NCBI RefSeq assembly: GCF_008630535.1
Contig: NZ_VWPH01000002.1
Location: 186,001-250,000 of the forward strand
Direction: 5' to 3'
Source: Saccharopolyspora hirsuta
Lineage (GTDB): Bacteria > Actinomycetota > Actinomycetes > Mycobacteriales > Pseudonocardiaceae
Length of the DNA stretch: 64,000 nt
In this document: piece by piece, positions 50,482 to 59,407 of the stretch
How the letters are laid out: each line of letters starts with the position of its first letter
Numbering within the stretch: position 1 is the stretch's first letter
Made by a program: the position numbers and the translations under genes
The notes under the pieces: generated by a model
Told to the model about the DNA's origin: nothing
Database searches by the model: none
Seen by the model: only the letters and a program-made list of their open reading frames with translations

Positions 50482-51510
50482 GTGGAAAGCTTCTTCTCCT
50501 TCATCCTCTACCCGGTGTCGGCGATCTTGTGGTTCTGGCACAAGATCTTCGGCGCCGTGCTCGGCGAGGACAACGGGTTCGCCTGGGCGCTCGCGGTGTT
50601 CTTCCTGGTCTTCACGCTGCGTGTGGTGCTGCTCAAGCCCGCCATCAGCCAGATGCGGGCCGGGCGCAAGATGGCGAAGTTCGCCCCGCACATCCAGAAG
50701 CTGCGCGAGAAGTACAAGAACGACCGCCAGCGCATGGCGCAGGAGATGCAGAAGCTGCAGTCCGAGCACGGGGTGAACCCGCTCGGCGGCTGCCTGCCCG
50801 CGCTGCTGCAGATCCCGGTCTTCCTGAGCCTGTTCCACGTGCTCCGCAACTTCCACCCGGGTGCGGAGAGCAACTTCATCTTCGACAAGGCCGGCGTCGA
50901 CTCGTTCATCAACGCCGACATCTTCGGCGCGAAGCTGTCGAACTGGATCACCCAGCCCGAGGCGGAGCTGGCGCTGTTCGGCACCGACCGCACCTCGATG
51001 ATGATCGTCGGCATCCCGCTGATGATCATCGCGTCGGTGGCCACCTTCTTCACCATGCGCCTGTCGGTGAAGAAGCAGACCGATGCGGCGATGGCCAACC
51101 CGCAGTCGGCGATGATGGCCAAGTTCATGATGTACGTCGCGCCGATCGGCGCGATCATCTCCGGTTGGTTCCTGCCGATCGCGGTCCTGCTGTACTGGCT
51201 GGCCAACAACGTCTGGACCCTGGGCCAGCAGCACTTCCTGACCAAGAAGATCGACCGCGAGCAGGAGCGGGAGAAGGCCAAGGAGATCGAGGCCAAGAAG
51301 TCCGCCCCGCGGCCGAAGCCGGGCCAGAAGCCGGTGCGCCAGGACGGCAAGAGCGCCGACGAGGAGTCCGCCTCCACCGCGACCGCCACCGCGACCTCCG
51401 GCAAGCCGAAGAACAACAACGGCCAGCGGCCGGGCGGTCGTCCGGGGACCAAGAAGAACCGGCCGGGCAAGCAGGCGGCCTCGGCCAAGAAGGGCAAGAA
51501 ACGACGGTGA
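50482..51510 (+). CDS. yidC: Membrane protein insertase YidC/Oxa1
   Basis: This 342-aa insertase has the first helix FSFILYPVSAILWFWHKIFG, then GFAWALAVFFLVFTLRVVLL with the hydrophilic-groove Arg, the coiled region HIQKLREKYKNDRQRMAQEM, GGCLPALLQIPVFLSLFHVL and three later helices. A long basic tail rich in Lys, Gly and Asn follows from about residue 265, consistent with ribosome contact. GTG 50482 with AGGAGTGACTGA upstream. Actinobacterial yidC normally lies next to rpmH and rnpA; those are not here. Confidence 0.92.
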   Translation: MESFFSFILYPVSAILWFWHKIFGAVLGEDNGFAWALAVFFLVFTLRVVLLKPAISQMRAGRKMAKFAPHIQKLREKYKNDRQRMAQEMQKLQSEHGVNPLGGCLPALLQIPVFLSLFHVLRNFHPGAESNFIFDKAGVDSFINADIFGAKLSNWITQPEAELALFGTDRTSMMIVGIPLMIIASVATFFTMRLSVKKQTDAAMANPQSAMMAKFMMYVAPIGAIISGWFLPIAVLLYWLANNVWTLGQQHFLTKKIDREQEREKAKEIEAKKSAPRPKPGQKPVRQDGKSADEESASTATATATSGKPKNNNGQRPGGRPGTKKNRPGKQAASAKKGKKRR

Positions 51511-51567
51511 CCCGGCGACGGACCGGCGTCGATCGCCCGGTCCCGTCGTCCGAACCGCAGTTTCAGT

Positions 51568-51815
51568 GAGGTTTTTCCAGCCTCGTTCTGCGTGGCGGTG
51601 CCGGTGGCGGAACCTCAGCGCCCGCCTGGACTCCGGGTGCCCAACTTTATGTATGCCAATACACGGCAGTTGGGCCGTCCTCGCCAGGCGAACGCTGAGA
51701 ACCCGCGGCGGTGCGAGTTGCGAGGGTGGGTTATGCGCCTGCGGCGCATGCGACCCTCGCCGATCGGTGCCGGTCGCCCTTCGCGGCTGCGGTCCACGGG
51801 CAGGATGAAAAAGGC
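51568..51815 (+). repeat. Structured intergenic element, copy 3 of the mobile-type set
   Basis: This 248-bp element runs from GAGGTTTTTCC to GATGAAAAAGGC. Its inner helix is GCCCAACT/AGTTGGGC, changed on both sides relative to GCCCTGAC/GTCAGGGC of the other copies, while TGTAT/ATACA and CGGC are unchanged. The host site is of the GTTTCAGT/TGAAAC type: left CCGCAGTTTCAGT, right CAGTTGAAACTGC, which pairs with GCAGTTTCAACTG at 51851-51863. It fills most of 51511-51925. Confidence 0.85.
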
Positions 51816-51880
51816 TCAGTTGAAACTGCGATTCCGGGTGCGTGAGTTCTGCAGTTTCAACTGAAACCGCGAATGTGCGA

Positions 51881-51910
51881 AGGGGCCGGTGGACGGATCC
51901 ACCGGCCCCT
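51881..51910. terminator. Terminator hairpin after the sortase gene
   Basis: AGGGGCCGGTGGA (51881-51893) pairs perfectly with TCCACCGGCCCCT (51898-51910) around CGGA. It lies downstream of the minus-strand sortase gene. Confidence 0.75.
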
Positions 51911-51925
51911 CCTGCTGTCCCCGGA

Positions 51926-52564
51926 TCAGGCCGGGGTGGCGATGACGATGCGGTTCTCGTCGTAACCCAGGTCGCCGCCGACGTAGCGGCCGCCGCAGGT
52001 CACCAGCACCAGGCGGTGCTCACCGCCCTGCCCGAACAGGTCGCGGGCCCGGGCGGGCAGGTCGTCCTTGTCCACCGTGATGACCTCGGACACCTGGTAC
52101 CGCCACTCCTTGCCGCCGTCGTCGACGACGGTCACGGGCTGACCGGGTTCGGACCGCCAGAGCTCCTCGAACGGCCCGACCGAGCCCTTCCAGTTGACGT
52201 GCCCGGCCAGCACCGTCGCACCCTTCGGGGCGTCGAGCCCGGCACCCCACCAGGTCGCCTCGTCGACGCCGTCGGGCACCGGCAGCGTGCCGGACCGGTC
52301 GATCTCCTTGCGCACGAGCTCGGCCGTGCCGCCCTGCGGCAGCCGGACGGTGCCCGGCGGCTGACCGGCCGGGACGTGCACCGGCTGCGCGGGCAGTGCT
52401 TGCGGAGCCGCCGCGGCCGCTTCGCGCGGCGGCGCGGGCCGGTCCGCGGCGGTGCTGGTGGCGGGCGCGGTGAGCAGGTTCCAGGCGACCACGACGGCCA
52501 CCGCGACCAGGGCGATCACCGCGACCGCCACCACGACGAACAGGGAACGGCGCCGAGCTGTCAC
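51926..52564 (-). CDS. Class F/E-type sortase
   Basis: This 212-aa transpeptidase attaches surface proteins to the cell wall. An N-terminal membrane anchor (about 7-30) and an Ala/Pro linker precede the catalytic barrel. The catalytic residues are H122 in LAGHVNW, C190 in LVTCGG and R205 in NRIVIA. Its start overlaps the stop of the surface-protein gene (ATGA, 52561-52564), which identifies that protein as the probable substrate. Confidence 0.9.
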   Translation of the reverse strand: MTARRRSLFVVVAVAVIALVAVAVVVAWNLLTAPATSTAADRPAPPREAAAAAPQALPAQPVHVPAGQPPGTVRLPQGGTAELVRKEIDRSGTLPVPDGVDEATWWGAGLDAPKGATVLAGHVNWKGSVGPFEELWRSEPGQPVTVVDDGGKEWRYQVSEVITVDKDDLPARARDLFGQGGEHRLVLVTCGGRYVGGDLGYDENRIVIATPA

Positions 52565-53964
52565 TGCTTCCGCGCCCCGATCCGCCGGCGCAGCGCGAAC
52601 CCGGCTCCGCCGATCACGGTCACCGCGGTCAGCCCGGCCAGGCCGAGCAGCCCGGCGGGCACGCCCTCCTCGGTCGGGTCACCGGCCGGGATGCGGATCG
52701 GCACGGTCGGCGTGTTCGGCTTGTTGACCAGGCTCAGCTCCAGCGTCTGCCCGGCCTCGACGGTGCCGGTCACCGACGGCGGGTTGGCCCCGTCGAAGGC
52801 CTCCTCGTAGCCGGGGGCGGGCTTGACCTCGGTGATCCTGACCTCCTGCGGGGTGCGCAGGTCGGGGACCTCGACGGTGCCGTCCGCGCCGGTCACGACC
52901 ACGACGGGCTGGCCGTCCTCGCCGACCAGCGGGGTGCCGTCCTGGCGCACCGCTGGCGAGCCGTCCGCGGCGGTCACGCGCAGCGAGACGCCGGCGATGC
53001 CCGCCTGGCTCTCCGAGTCGGTCTTGCCGACCTTCACCACGCCCGGCGCGGTCACCGCGGTGGTCGCGGCCTCGACGGAGAGCTCCTGCTCGCCGCCGGT
53101 GGACACCACGCGCTGGGTGGTGTCGGGCTGGTTGACGGCCTGCCGCACGTACGGCCGGTCGGCCGGGGCGGACAGCTTGCCGGTGATCTTCGGGTTCGGC
53201 CCGGTCGGGGTCACCTTCAGCACCAGCGGGCTGCCGTCCTCCGGCGTGGTGACGGTGCCGTCCTCGGCGACGCCCTCGACCTCGGCGTCGGTGGGGGAGA
53301 GCTGCACCGGCACCCCGCCGATGCCCTGGCCGTCGGCGCGCTGCACGGTCAGGGTCCACTCGGCGGCCTGGCCGATGGTCTGCTCGCCCTCAGGGGCGGT
53401 CAGCTCGGCCTCCCACGGGCCGCGGTTCTTGCTGGCCTCCGCCTTGAGCGACTCCACGGCGTCCTTGGCGCCCTGGGGGAGCTTGGCGTAGTGGGCGTCG
53501 ACGTCGTAGGCGATCCGCTTGAAGTCGTTGTCCGGGTCGAGGTCGGCCGCGCTGCGCGGCGCGGCGGTCCACGAGTGCAGCAGGTGCGCGAGCGCGGCGG
53601 CCTGGTCGGGCGACTGGGTGTTGCCGTAGCGCAGCAGCAGGTAGGAGATGTCGGCGGCGGTGTCGTCGGGGATCGCGGTGCCCCACTTGGTCTTGAGCTC
53701 GTCGCCCGGCTGGTACTCCTCGTCGCTGTCCGGTGCGGTCAGCGCGAACTGCACGCACCACACCTGCTGGCCGTTGACGAGGTAGGAGCCGAGCCAGTCG
53801 CGGTCCGGTTCCGGGTTGCCCCGGTACGGCTGCCCGGGCCGGGTCTCGTGGCCGACCGCTTCCTGCGGGTCGGCGCTGGCGGCACCGGGGAGGGCCAGCA
53901 GGCTCCCCCCGGCGAGCGCGGCGGTGCCCAGCACCGCCGCGGCCCACTTCTTGAACATGCGCAT
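52561..53964 (-). CDS. Secreted surface protein, probable sortase substrate
   Basis: This 467-aa protein has a signal peptide (FKKWAAAVLGTAALAGGSLL, cleaved near ASA-DP), an N-terminal domain with YLVNGQQVWCVQFALTAP and LAHLLHSWTAAPRSAADLDP that resembles thioester adhesin domains, a repetitive beta region, a SpaA/prealbumin-like Ig domain at about 315-420 (GIAGVSLRVTAADG, EVRITEVKPAPGYEEAF) and a C-terminal helix with RRRIGARKQ. No LPxTG is present; the pentapeptide region before the helix reads IRIPAGDPTEEGVPAG. It is co-translated with the sortase. Confidence 0.85.
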   Translation of the reverse strand: MRMFKKWAAAVLGTAALAGGSLLALPGAASADPQEAVGHETRPGQPYRGNPEPDRDWLGSYLVNGQQVWCVQFALTAPDSDEEYQPGDELKTKWGTAIPDDTAADISYLLLRYGNTQSPDQAAALAHLLHSWTAAPRSAADLDPDNDFKRIAYDVDAHYAKLPQGAKDAVESLKAEASKNRGPWEAELTAPEGEQTIGQAAEWTLTVQRADGQGIGGVPVQLSPTDAEVEGVAEDGTVTTPEDGSPLVLKVTPTGPNPKITGKLSAPADRPYVRQAVNQPDTTQRVVSTGGEQELSVEAATTAVTAPGVVKVGKTDSESQAGIAGVSLRVTAADGSPAVRQDGTPLVGEDGQPVVVVTGADGTVEVPDLRTPQEVRITEVKPAPGYEEAFDGANPPSVTGTVEAGQTLELSLVNKPNTPTVPIRIPAGDPTEEGVPAGLLGLAGLTAVTVIGGAGFALRRRIGARKQ

Positions 53965-54325
53965 GCGAGCTCCAGTTCCGGTGGTGGAGGTGATGCGGCG
54001 TCGCGTGTTCGTTCTGCTGAACCCCGACCAGGAACCGCGCGAGCGCCCGACGCGATACTTCCGATCACGGAGCGTGGCAACAAGAGGTCATCCGGTTGAC
54101 GTTGCCGATCACTCCGCGTCGAAGATCGCAGGCGCAAGGCACGCGATGGTCACCCGTTGAGCCGAGCGGAGTGGTGGCGCTCACGCGATTTCGGTGACCC
54201 GGTGCATTGGCGCGGAAAGGTTGGCGACGGGACGTGATCGTTATCGCGGAAAAATCGATACCGAGTAGTTTCCAGGGGCGGTGGGGACACCCCGGATCGG
54301 CGGGTAAAGTCGCTTTTACCGAACC

Positions 54326-54352
54326 GGGAACCGGTCAGCGCTGCCGAGCGTT
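54326..54352 (+). promoter_or_regulatory. GGAAC-N18-GTT promoter (SigR/SigH/SigE-type)
   Basis: GGGAAC at 54326-54331 and GTT at 54350-54352 are separated so that GGAAC-N18-GTT is exact. This is the consensus of the redox/envelope-stress ECF sigma factors of actinobacteria. It lies about 40 bp before the TTG start at 54391, the right distance. The rest of the gene-free stretch 53965-54390 contains no other feature I can support. Confidence 0.6.
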
Positions 54353-54390
54353 GTTCCGAGTGACGGCGCAAGCACGCCCAGGAGGATGAG

Positions 54391-55188
54391 TTGCGCACAA
54401 CGAGCAACCCCGCGTTCCGCAACCTGCCGACGACCGGCGGTTACGCGAACTTCAACTACGGCCAGGGGCAGCCCGCTTCGCCCTTCGGCGAGGCGACGGT
54501 CGCCCCGCCGCAGACCTCGCGTCCGATGACGATCGACGACGTGGTCACCAAGACCGCGATCACCCTCGGCCTGGCGGTGATCACCGGCACGCTGACCTAC
54601 CTGGTCGGTCCGCCGGCCGTCGCGCTGGCGCTGCCCGCCGCGATCATCGGCCTGGTCATCTCGCTGGTCCTGATCTTCAAGAAGAAGGTCAGCCCCGGGC
54701 TGGTCATCGCCTACTCGGCCGTCGAGGGCGTGTTCCTCGGCGGCATCAGCTACCTGTTCGCCTCCCTGGTCCCGAACCTCGGCGCGGGCATCATCCTGCA
54801 GGCCATCGCGGGCACCATCGGTGTCTTCGCGGCCATGCTGGTGGTCTACAAGACGGGCGCGATCCGCGTCACCCCGAAGCTGACCAAGTGGATCATCGGT
54901 GCGGCTGCCGGTGTGGCGGTCCTGATGCTGGTGAACCTGATCGCCAGCTTCTTCACCGCGGGCGGCCTCGGGCTGCGCGACGGCGGTCCGATCGCCATCA
55001 TCTTCAGCCTGGTCTGCATCGGCATCGCGGCGTTCAGCTTCCTGCTCGACTTCGACGCCGCTGACCAGGCGATCAAGGGCGGGGTGGACGCCAAGTTCTC
55101 CTGGTACATCGCCTTCGGCCTGATGACCACCCTGGTCTGGCTCTACCTGGAGATCCTCCGCCTGCTGTACTACTTCAACCGCGAGTGA
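54391..55188 (+). CDS. Bax-inhibitor-1 (YccA/YbhL-like) membrane protein
   Basis: This 265-aa protein has a hydrophilic N-terminus of about 45 residues with FGEATVAPPQTSRPMTIDDV and then seven hydrophobic helices (ITLGLAVITGTLTYLVGPPA through AFGLMTTLVWLYLEILRLLY). DFDAADQAIKGGVD before the last helix carries the acidic residues of the family. Relatives leak Ca2+ or protect against stress. TTG 54391 has an AGGAGG site at 54380-54385. The upstream ECF-type promoter suggests stress induction. Confidence 0.88.
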   Translation: MRTTSNPAFRNLPTTGGYANFNYGQGQPASPFGEATVAPPQTSRPMTIDDVVTKTAITLGLAVITGTLTYLVGPPAVALALPAAIIGLVISLVLIFKKKVSPGLVIAYSAVEGVFLGGISYLFASLVPNLGAGIILQAIAGTIGVFAAMLVVYKTGAIRVTPKLTKWIIGAAAGVAVLMLVNLIASFFTAGGLGLRDGGPIAIIFSLVCIGIAAFSFLLDFDAADQAIKGGVDAKFSWYIAFGLMTTLVWLYLEILRLLYYFNRE

Positions 55189-55205
55189 CCCCCAGCAGAA
55201 CGACG

Positions 55206-55246
55206 AACGGGGCCCTGCCGCCCATCGTGGACGGCAGGGCCCCGTT
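55206..55246. terminator. 15-bp terminator between convergent genes
   Basis: AACGGGGCCCTGCCG (55206-55220) pairs perfectly with CGGCAGGGCCCCGTT (55232-55246). It lies between the Bax-inhibitor-like and thiolase genes. Confidence 0.8.
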
Positions 55247-55274
55247 GCGTTGAACGGCGAAGAGTTCCCGCAGG

Positions 55275-56495
55275 TCAGCTGAGGCGCTCGAGGACCATGG
55301 CCATGCCCTGGCCGCCGCCGACGCACATCGTCTCCAGGCCGAACTGCTTGTCGTGCCACTGGAGGGAGTTGATCAGCGTCGTGGTGATGCGGGCGCCGGT
55401 CATGCCGAACGGGTGGCCGACCGCGATCGCGCCGCCGTTGACGTTCAGCTTCTCCAGCGGGATGCCCAGGTCCTGGTAGGACGGGATCACCTGGGCGGCG
55501 AACGCCTCGTTGATCTCCACCAGGTCGATGTCGCCGATGCTCATGCCCGCGCGCTTGAGCGCCTGCTTCGACGCCTCGACCGGGCCGAGGCCCATGATCT
55601 CCGGCGACAGGCCGGACACGCCGGTGGACACGATCCGCGCCAGCGGCGTCAGACCCAGCTGCTTGGCCTTGGTGTCGCTCATGATCACCAGGGCGGCGGC
55701 GCCGTCGTTGAGCGGGCAGCAGTTGCCCGCGGTGATCCGGCCGTCCGGGCGGAACACCGGCTTGAGCCCGGACACGCCCTCCTTGGTCACGCCCGCGCGC
55801 GGGCCGTCGTCGGCGTCGACGACCTTGCCGTCCGGGGTGGTGACAGGGGTGATCTCGCGGGCCCAGAAGCCGTTGGCGATGGCCTTCTCCGCCAGGTTCT
55901 GCGAGCGGACCCCGAAGTCGTCCATCTCGTCGCGGCTGATGCCCTTGACCCGCGCCAGGTTCTCCGCGGTCTGGCCCATCGGGATGTAGACGTCCGGCAC
56001 CAGGTCCAGGGTGCGCGGGTCGGTCCAGGAGTCCGCGCCCTGCTCGGCGACCTGCTGGGTGCGCGCCTGGGCGTCGGCGAACAGCGGGTTCTTGGTGTCC
56101 TCGAGCGAGTCGGAGTTGCCCTTGGCGAACCGGGAGACCATCTCCACGCCGGCGCTGATGAACACGTCGCCCTCGCCGGCCTTGATCGCGTGCAGCGCCA
56201 TCCGGGTGGTCTGCAGGCTCGACGAGCAGTAGCGGGTGATGGTGGTGCCGGGCAGCTGGTCGTAGCCGAGCAGCACCGCGACCGCGCGCGCCATGTTGTA
56301 GCCCTGCTCGCCGCCGGGCAGGCCGCAGCCGAGCATCAGGTCGTCGATCTCGGCCGGGTCGAGCTCGGGCACCTTGTCCAGCGCGGCGCGGATGATCTGG
56401 GCGGTGAGGTCGTCCGGGCGGAGGTCCTTCAGCGACCCCTTGCCGGCCCGGCCGATGGGGGATCGCGCGGTGGCGACGATGACTGCTTCGGGCAT
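55275..56495 (-). CDS. Acetyl-CoA C-acyltransferase (thiolase, FadA type)
   Basis: This 406-aa enzyme cleaves 3-ketoacyl-CoA in beta-oxidation. It has the nucleophile Cys in [18 protein letters not shown], the NEAF motif in [29 protein letters not shown] (His) and the second Cys in [18 protein letters not shown] context. ATG 56495. It occupies the place of fadA3 next to a GDSL/SGNH hydrolase and cbs in mycobacteria. A TetR-like operator lies upstream. Confidence 0.93.
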   Translation of the reverse strand: MPEAVIVATARSPIGRAGKGSLKDLRPDDLTAQIIRAALDKVPELDPAEIDDLMLGCGLPGGEQGYNMARAVAVLLGYDQLPGTTITRYCSSSLQTTRMALHAIKAGEGDVFISAGVEMVSRFAKGNSDSLEDTKNPLFADAQARTQQVAEQGADSWTDPRTLDLVPDVYIPMGQTAENLARVKGISRDEMDDFGVRSQNLAEKAIANGFWAREITPVTTPDGKVVDADDGPRAGVTKEGVSGLKPVFRPDGRITAGNCCPLNDGAAALVIMSDTKAKQLGLTPLARIVSTGVSGLSPEIMGLGPVEASKQALKRAGMSIGDIDLVEINEAFAAQVIPSYQDLGIPLEKLNVNGGAIAVGHPFGMTGARITTTLINSLQWHDKQFGLETMCVGGGQGMAMVLERLS

Positions 56496-56562
56496 GGGAA
56501 CTCCTTCGTTCGCGGTCGTGGGCGCGCGAAGCGGCGATCCGCCGCGCACGGCCCGCGCGACT

Positions 56563-56580
56563 TGACCTACTGGTCGGTCA
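56563..56580. promoter_or_regulatory. Candidate TetR-type operator upstream of the thiolase
   Basis: TGACCTACTGGTCGGTCA is an imperfect palindrome with TGACC/GGTCA arms, about 70 bp upstream of the thiolase start. Similar GACC/GGTC-armed sites are bound by TetR regulators of fatty-acid catabolism in actinobacteria. The regulator itself is not in view. Confidence 0.4.
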
Positions 56581-56663
56581 CTTTAGAGCCGGTGACCCCA
56601 TCTTGGCGGTGACGGCAGTCACCGGACAAGGGTGAAACCGACCAGTTGGTACGTCGTCCGGAA

Positions 56664-56709
56664 GTCGTGAGCGCGTAACGGTGTTCGAACACTGTTACGC
56701 GCTCACGAC
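56664..56709. terminator. Long hairpin of the GTGAG family
   Basis: GTCGTGAGCGCGTAAC (56664-56679) pairs exactly with GTTACGCGCTCACGAC (56694-56709), and the stem continues through GTGTT/AACAC in the middle. It lies 7 bp past the end of the minus-strand SGNH hydrolase gene. Confidence 0.8.
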
Positions 56710-56716
56710 CGTCGGA

Positions 56717-57640
56717 TCAGCGGGAGCGGTGGTGCAGACGGCGGTTCAGCCCGGCGACGATGCGGCTGGTCGGGCGGCGCGCCTCGGCCGCCTCGGACCG
56801 GGTCGGCGCGGTCGGCAGCGGACCGCCCTCCCACTCGCCGATCGCCGCGCACATCGCGGGCAGCAGGATCGCCGTCGCCGCCTCGTACCCGGCCGCCGAC
56901 GGGTGGAACCGGTCCGGGCTGAAGAACTCGCTCGGCCGGGCCAGGAACTCCGGCGACAGCAGGTCGGCCAGCGGCACGGCGTGCCCACCGGCGGACTCCA
57001 CCACCCGCCGCTGCGCGCGCCCGAGCGCCAGGCTCCAGTGCCGCGCGATCGACCGCAGCGGCTGCGGGATCGGCCGGATCGCACCCAGGTCCGGGCAGGT
57101 GCCGACGACCACCGCCACGTCGGCCTCGACCAGCCGCCGCACCGCATCGCCGAGCAGGTCGGCGCACGCCGAGACCGGCAGCTTCGAGGTGACGTCGTTG
57201 GCCCCGACGATGATCAGCGCCAGCCGCGGCGGCCGCACCAGCGCGGCGTCGACCTGCGCCGCCAGCTCCTGCGAGGTGGTGCCGACGATGGCGCGGGTGG
57301 TCAGCGCGACCGGGCGGTCCAGCTCCTCGGCGAGCCCGCGCGCCATCCGCACCCCGGGCAGCTCGGCCGGGAAGTCCACGCCCAGCCCGGCCGCGGCGGA
57401 ATCGCCGAGCACCGCGAACTCCAGCGGCTCGACCCCGTCCGGCAGCTCCCGCCGCGGCACCGGCCCGGTGCCGTCGGGCAGGTGGACGCCGTCGGCGCGC
57501 AGCGGCTCGCTGGCCGGTGGGCCGATCACCCGCCGCGCGTACTTGGACTGCCCGTTGAGCAGCCCGTACGCGGCGCCGGAGAGCCCGCCCGCGGTGCCCG
57601 CCGCCAGCAGGGCGAGCCGGAGTGCCTTCGCTGCGATCAT
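56717..57640 (-). CDS. SGNH/GDSL hydrolase, exported
   Basis: This 307-aa esterase-like protein has an N-terminal signal or anchor (ALRLALLAAGTAGGLSGAAY), block I LEFAVLGDSAAAGLGVD (Ser nucleophile), block III LALIIVGANDVTS and the C-terminal SPDRFHPSAAGYEAAT with the catalytic Asp/His. It probably deacylates an envelope component. It corresponds in position to the hydrolase beside cbs in mycobacteria. ATG 57640 with GGAGG upstream. It diverges from cbs across 297 bp with no clear motif. Confidence 0.9.
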   Translation of the reverse strand: MIAAKALRLALLAAGTAGGLSGAAYGLLNGQSKYARRVIGPPASEPLRADGVHLPDGTGPVPRRELPDGVEPLEFAVLGDSAAAGLGVDFPAELPGVRMARGLAEELDRPVALTTRAIVGTTSQELAAQVDAALVRPPRLALIIVGANDVTSKLPVSACADLLGDAVRRLVEADVAVVVGTCPDLGAIRPIPQPLRSIARHWSLALGRAQRRVVESAGGHAVPLADLLSPEFLARPSEFFSPDRFHPSAAGYEAATAILLPAMCAAIGEWEGGPLPTAPTRSEAAEARRPTSRIVAGLNRRLHHRSR

Positions 57641-57937
57641 GCGGCCCTCCTGAACCGGTCCGGACCGCCCGAGATCACCGGGCGGCCGCGTCGAACGGGA
57701 TGGGTCATGGTCGCCCCGCGCCGCCCCGCCCGCGAGGCGAGCGCTCCCGTCATCGGCAAGACGTCGGAGAACGTGAATTCGTTCCCCCAACGGTGTGTCG
57801 CGCGCGAGGTCCGCGGAGTTTCACCCGCTCCGGTGATCGTGATCGCAGCGCCGTTGGAAAGCCTCGGTGAGTTGGCCGGTGACCAGCAGATTAGGCTCGA
57901 CGGAGCACAGCAGTCTGGGAAGGATCGAGGACCTGAC

Positions 57938-59305
57938 GTGGACTACGTCGAGCACGTCACCGACCTGGTGGGCAACACCCCCCTGGTGCGGTTGAACGCG
58001 GTGGCAACCGGCAAGGCCCCGGTGCTTGCCAAGGTCGAATACCTCAACCCCGGTGGCAGCGTGAAGGACCGCATCGCGCTGCGCATGATCGAGGCCGCCG
58101 AGGAATCCGGCGAGCTGCGACCCGGCGGGACCATCGTGGAGCCGACCTCCGGCAACACCGGCGTCGGCCTGGCCATGGTCGCCCAGCGCAAGGGGTACCG
58201 CTGCGTCTTCGTCTGCCCGGACAAGGTCAGCGAGGACAAGCGCAACGTCCTCAAGGCCTACGGCGCGGAGGTCGTGGTCTGCCCGACCGCGGTCCCCCCG
58301 GAGCACCCGGACTCCTACTACAGCGTCTCCGACCGCCTGGTCGAGGAGATCGAGGGCGCCTGGAAGCCGGACCAGTACTCCAACCCGGCCAACCCGGAGT
58401 CCCACGTGCACTCCACCGGCCCGGAGATCTGGGCGCAGACCGAGGGCAAGGTGACGCACTTCGTCGCCGGCATCGGCACCGGCGGCACCATCTCCGGCAC
58501 CGGGCAGTACCTGAAGAAGGTCTCCGACGGGCGGGTGCGGATCATCGGCGCCGACCCGGAGGGCTCGGTCTACTCCGGCGGCAACGGTCGGCCGTACCTG
58601 GTGGAGGGCGTCGGCGAGGACTTCTGGCCGACCACCTACGACCGGGAGATCTGCGACGAGATCGTCGCGGTCTCCGACGCCGACTCGTTCGAGATGACCC
58701 GGCGGCTGGCCCGCGAGGAGGCGCTGCTGGTCGGCGGTTCCTGCGGGATGGCGGTCGCGGCGGCGCTGCGGATCGCGGAGACCGCGGACCCGGACGACGT
58801 GATCGTGGTGCTGCTGCCCGACGGCGGCCGCGGCTACCTGACCAAGGTGTTCAACGACTCCTGGATGGCCTCCTACGGCTTCCTGTCGCCGGACCACGCC
58901 GGTGGTTCGGTCGGCGACGTGCTGCGCCGCAAGGACGGCACCATCCCGGACCTGGTCCACGTTCACCCGAACGAGACCGTCGCGGAGGCGGTGGCGATCA
59001 TGCGCGAGTTCGGCGTGTCGCAGATGCCGGTGGTGCGCGCGGAGCCGCCGATCATGGCCGCCGAGGTGGCGGGCGCGGTCAACGAGCGCGACCTGCTGGA
59101 CGCGCTGTTCGCCGGTCGCGCGAACCTCGCCGACCGGGTCGAGGCGCACATGTCCCCGCCGCTGCCGACCATCGGCGCGGGCGAGGAGGTCAGCGCCGCG
59201 ATGACCGCGCTGGCCGGGGCCGACGGGGCGATGGTGCTGATCGACGGCAAGCCCGCCGGGGTGGTCACCCGACAAGATGTGCTTGGATTCATCGCCGGTC
59301 GATGA
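57938..59305 (+). CDS. cbs: Cystathionine beta-synthase
   Basis: This 455-aa PLP enzyme condenses serine and homocysteine to cystathionine. K43 in PGGSVKDRIALRM binds PLP; EPTSGNTGVGLAM and GIGTGGTISGTGQYL bind substrate and phosphate. The C-terminal part, from about 335, holds two CBS domains (VAEAVAIMREFGVSQMPVVR and MSPPLPTIGAGEEVSAAMTA) for regulation. GTG 57938 is preceded by GAAGGATCGAGG. With metB 1.2 kb downstream it makes the forward transsulfuration set around a Pra-like protein. Confidence 0.95.
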   Translation: MDYVEHVTDLVGNTPLVRLNAVATGKAPVLAKVEYLNPGGSVKDRIALRMIEAAEESGELRPGGTIVEPTSGNTGVGLAMVAQRKGYRCVFVCPDKVSEDKRNVLKAYGAEVVVCPTAVPPEHPDSYYSVSDRLVEEIEGAWKPDQYSNPANPESHVHSTGPEIWAQTEGKVTHFVAGIGTGGTISGTGQYLKKVSDGRVRIIGADPEGSVYSGGNGRPYLVEGVGEDFWPTTYDREICDEIVAVSDADSFEMTRRLAREEALLVGGSCGMAVAAALRIAETADPDDVIVVLLPDGGRGYLTKVFNDSWMASYGFLSPDHAGGSVGDVLRRKDGTIPDLVHVHPNETVAEAVAIMREFGVSQMPVVRAEPPIMAAEVAGAVNERDLLDALFAGRANLADRVEAHMSPPLPTIGAGEEVSAAMTALAGADGAMVLIDGKPAGVVTRQDVLGFIAGR

Positions 59306-59407
59306 CGACTTGTTACGGAATGGCACTACGCTGCCCGTCCATCAGATAGCGTGTGTCGTCGAATGCCCAGGCTTTCGCATTACGCCCCGAGGGAGTAGGA
59401 CAACCCG

